DNA from: Paenibacillus doosanensis
GTDB lineage: Bacteria; Bacillota; Bacilli; Paenibacillales; NBRC-103111
DNA: 64,000 nucleotides
NCBI RefSeq assembly: GCF_025060755.1
Contig: NZ_JANYUY010000013.1
Location: forward strand, 62,001 to 126,000
Reading direction: 5' to 3'
The notes beneath the pieces are model-generated. The model was not told the origin of the DNA and made no database searches. It saw nothing but the letters and a program-made list of their open reading frames with translations. The position numbers and the translations under genes are program-made. This document shows, one piece after another, positions 62,721-64,000 of this stretch; positions within the stretch are counted from its first letter, which is position 1, and each line of letters opens with the position of its first letter.

Positions 62721-64000
62721 ATGAACAACAAACACATAGCATGCGCAGTATGTTTATTCCTTTTGTCGACGTCAGTACAACCGTTTGCTTATGCAGAAAA
62801 TGAAGCTGCAGAAATAATAACAGATAAGGCTGAAGCAATAAAAACGTCCGATGATTATGAAGATCTGAAAATGATGCCGCAGGATTTGAAAGACAAATTC
62901 GATCTGTTTATGAAAGCTGGGGTACTTAAACCGGAATCGGATCAAACATACGGTATTAATCTTCCGGTTACTCGGGATGATTTCGTTCAGGCATCTAGAG
63001 CCATTTTCTCCGGCGACGGAAGTGAAGCGCTTTCATACATTGAATCTTTTAGAACGCTGGGGCTTATTAATGAGGAGGGAATGGCTATTGATCCGGATAC
63101 ATTCATAAGCCGTCAGGATCTTGCCAAATTTTTGATTTATGGGCTCGGTAAGGTAGATGAAGCAAGAAATGTTACACCAATCACGGACAGTAGCATCCGA
63201 GACGAGGATAAGGTGGACAAAGCGTCAAGCCGATTTGTCACTTTTGCTTTGCAGTTGAAGATTATGCAGAATCTCGACGATAATCGTTTTCACGGCACGG
63301 ATAGAATTGCTACCCGAAAAATGCTCGTGGAGTCTGGTTTTGAAACACGCAAGCTTCTTTTGGAGCAAAGTGATGATTCAAGCAAAGTATCTATCGCAGA
63401 AGCGAAAGCAGTCGGGGCCAGTAAATTATCTGTGACATTTGAAAATGCGGTGGATGCGGCTAAGGCGGTGAAGGCAGTTTTAACAGTCAAGAAGGATGGG
63501 AACGCTTTCTCGGGAACAACGGAATGGGCGGCAGATAAAAAAAGTGCGACTATTACATTAGATACAAAGTTGACGAAAGGAAACTATACTGTTGAATTGA
63601 CGGGTTTGGATGAAGCGAGTGTAGTAAACAAGACAGCAGATTTTTCAGCGGAGGATGAAACAATTAAAGAACTCCAATTTTCGAATTCTTCGGATGAATT
63701 GGCACGCTCGAAGGTGATCGTTGATTTTAAGCAGATTAATCAATATGGAGAGCAAACCAGTTCGCCTGCCGCAGCCTTTGATATCAGGGTCAACTCAAGA
63801 ATCGGTATGCAATATGTACCGGGCAAACAATCCTTTAAGATTGATCTAAGTCAGGAAAAACGTGGTTCTGCAGTTTTTATCACCATATATGACAGAGAGC
63901 ACAATTTGACGGTAAGCAAGAATTTCACGGTCGGAGACCCAGTTTTTGTTTCAAAGATCGAATTGGGGAAATTGACCTATAAAGACAATAAGCAGCTGCA
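62721..64000 (+). CDS. SLH-like surface protein with Ig-like domains (runs off window)
   Basis: The frame opens at ATG 62721 (after GCAGGTG) and is still open at the window end, over 426 codons. Signal peptide (to about residue 26), SLH-like repeats (about 40-215), then beta-rich Ig-like modules (from about 226; KAVGASKLSVTFENAVDAAKAV is typical of S-layer Ig-like domains). The first repeats align with the protein at 61189 (DDYEDLKMMPQDLKDKFD against EDFNDLKTLPQETKAKFD), so these are tandem paralogues. Probably an S-layer or surface-associated structural protein. Confidence 0.75.
   Translation, partial: MNNKHIACAVCLFLLSTSVQPFAYAENEAAEIITDKAEAIKTSDDYEDLKMMPQDLKDKFDLFMKAGVLKPESDQTYGINLPVTRDDFVQASRAIFSGDGSEALSYIESFRTLGLINEEGMAIDPDTFISRQDLAKFLIYGLGKVDEARNVTPITDSSIRDEDKVDKASSRFVTFALQLKIMQNLDDNRFHGTDRIATRKMLVESGFETRKLLLEQSDDSSKVSIAEAKAVGASKLSVTFENAVDAAKAVKAVLTVKKDGNAFSGTTEWAADKKSATITLDTKLTKGNYTVELTGLDEASVVNKTADFSAEDETIKELQFSNSSDELARSKVIVDFKQINQYGEQTSSPAAAFDIRVNSRIGMQYVPGKQSFKIDLSQEKRGSAVFITIYDREHNLTVSKNFTVGDPVFVSKIELGKLTYKDNKQL

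Overview
The window reads as chromosome of a Paenibacillus-like bacterium (Bacillota). Reasons: S-layer-homology (SLH) wall anchors, large membrane-bound AraC-type regulators paired with LplB/YtcP-type sugar importers that lack their own ATPase, RNase J, strong AGGAGG ribosome sites with many GTG/TTG starts, and PdxK and BdbC/BdbD-type proteins resembling those of Bacillus. No rRNA, tRNA, CRISPR, transposase or phage gene was seen.

Bases 1-31000 are a large carbohydrate-utilisation region. After the tail of a ribulokinase gene come two polysaccharide lyase family 6 (PL6) enzymes, a giant SLH-anchored one (628-6285) and a smaller secreted one (19051-20916). With them are two GH95-type glycosidases, an SGNH esterase, a formylglycine-type sulfatase, three solute-binding lipoproteins, two pairs of import permeases and two membrane AraC-type regulators. 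Together they suggest cutting, de-sulfating, de-acylating and importing a charged, possibly fucosylated and sulfated polysaccharide. The substrate is inferred. Four promoters here carry the same 15-bp box placed exactly 35 bp upstream of a TATAAA-like -10 element, which points to one shared activator. A Rieske-tailed oxidoreductase sits inside the region but looks unrelated.

Bases 31000-43000 are mostly housekeeping: RNase J, a SufT-like Fe-S assembly factor, several small proteins, a pentapeptide-repeat protein, a DUF1906 protein, an MFS exporter, RtcB, a frameshifted gene, PdxK, and a three-gene c-di-GMP operon (EAL / unknown / CBS-GGDEF). A candidate structured RNA follows that operon.

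Bases 43380-47100 hold decaying genes: an LTD-FN3-SLH surface protein with a frameshift, an internal deletion and a stop codon, then two abutting remnants of a flavin oxidoreductase and an Lrp/AsnC regulator. Bases 47125-53740 hold a BlaI/M56 pair with a clear operator, then DoxX, BdbD, BdbC and the copper ATPase CopA, plausibly a redox and copper group. Bases 53960-58960 contain a TetR regulator divergent from a hydrolase, and a two-component system followed by a secreted protein. Bases 59100-64000 are visibly more AT-rich and encode an orphan solute-binding lipoprotein and two related proteins with SLH-like N-termini, the last running off the window.
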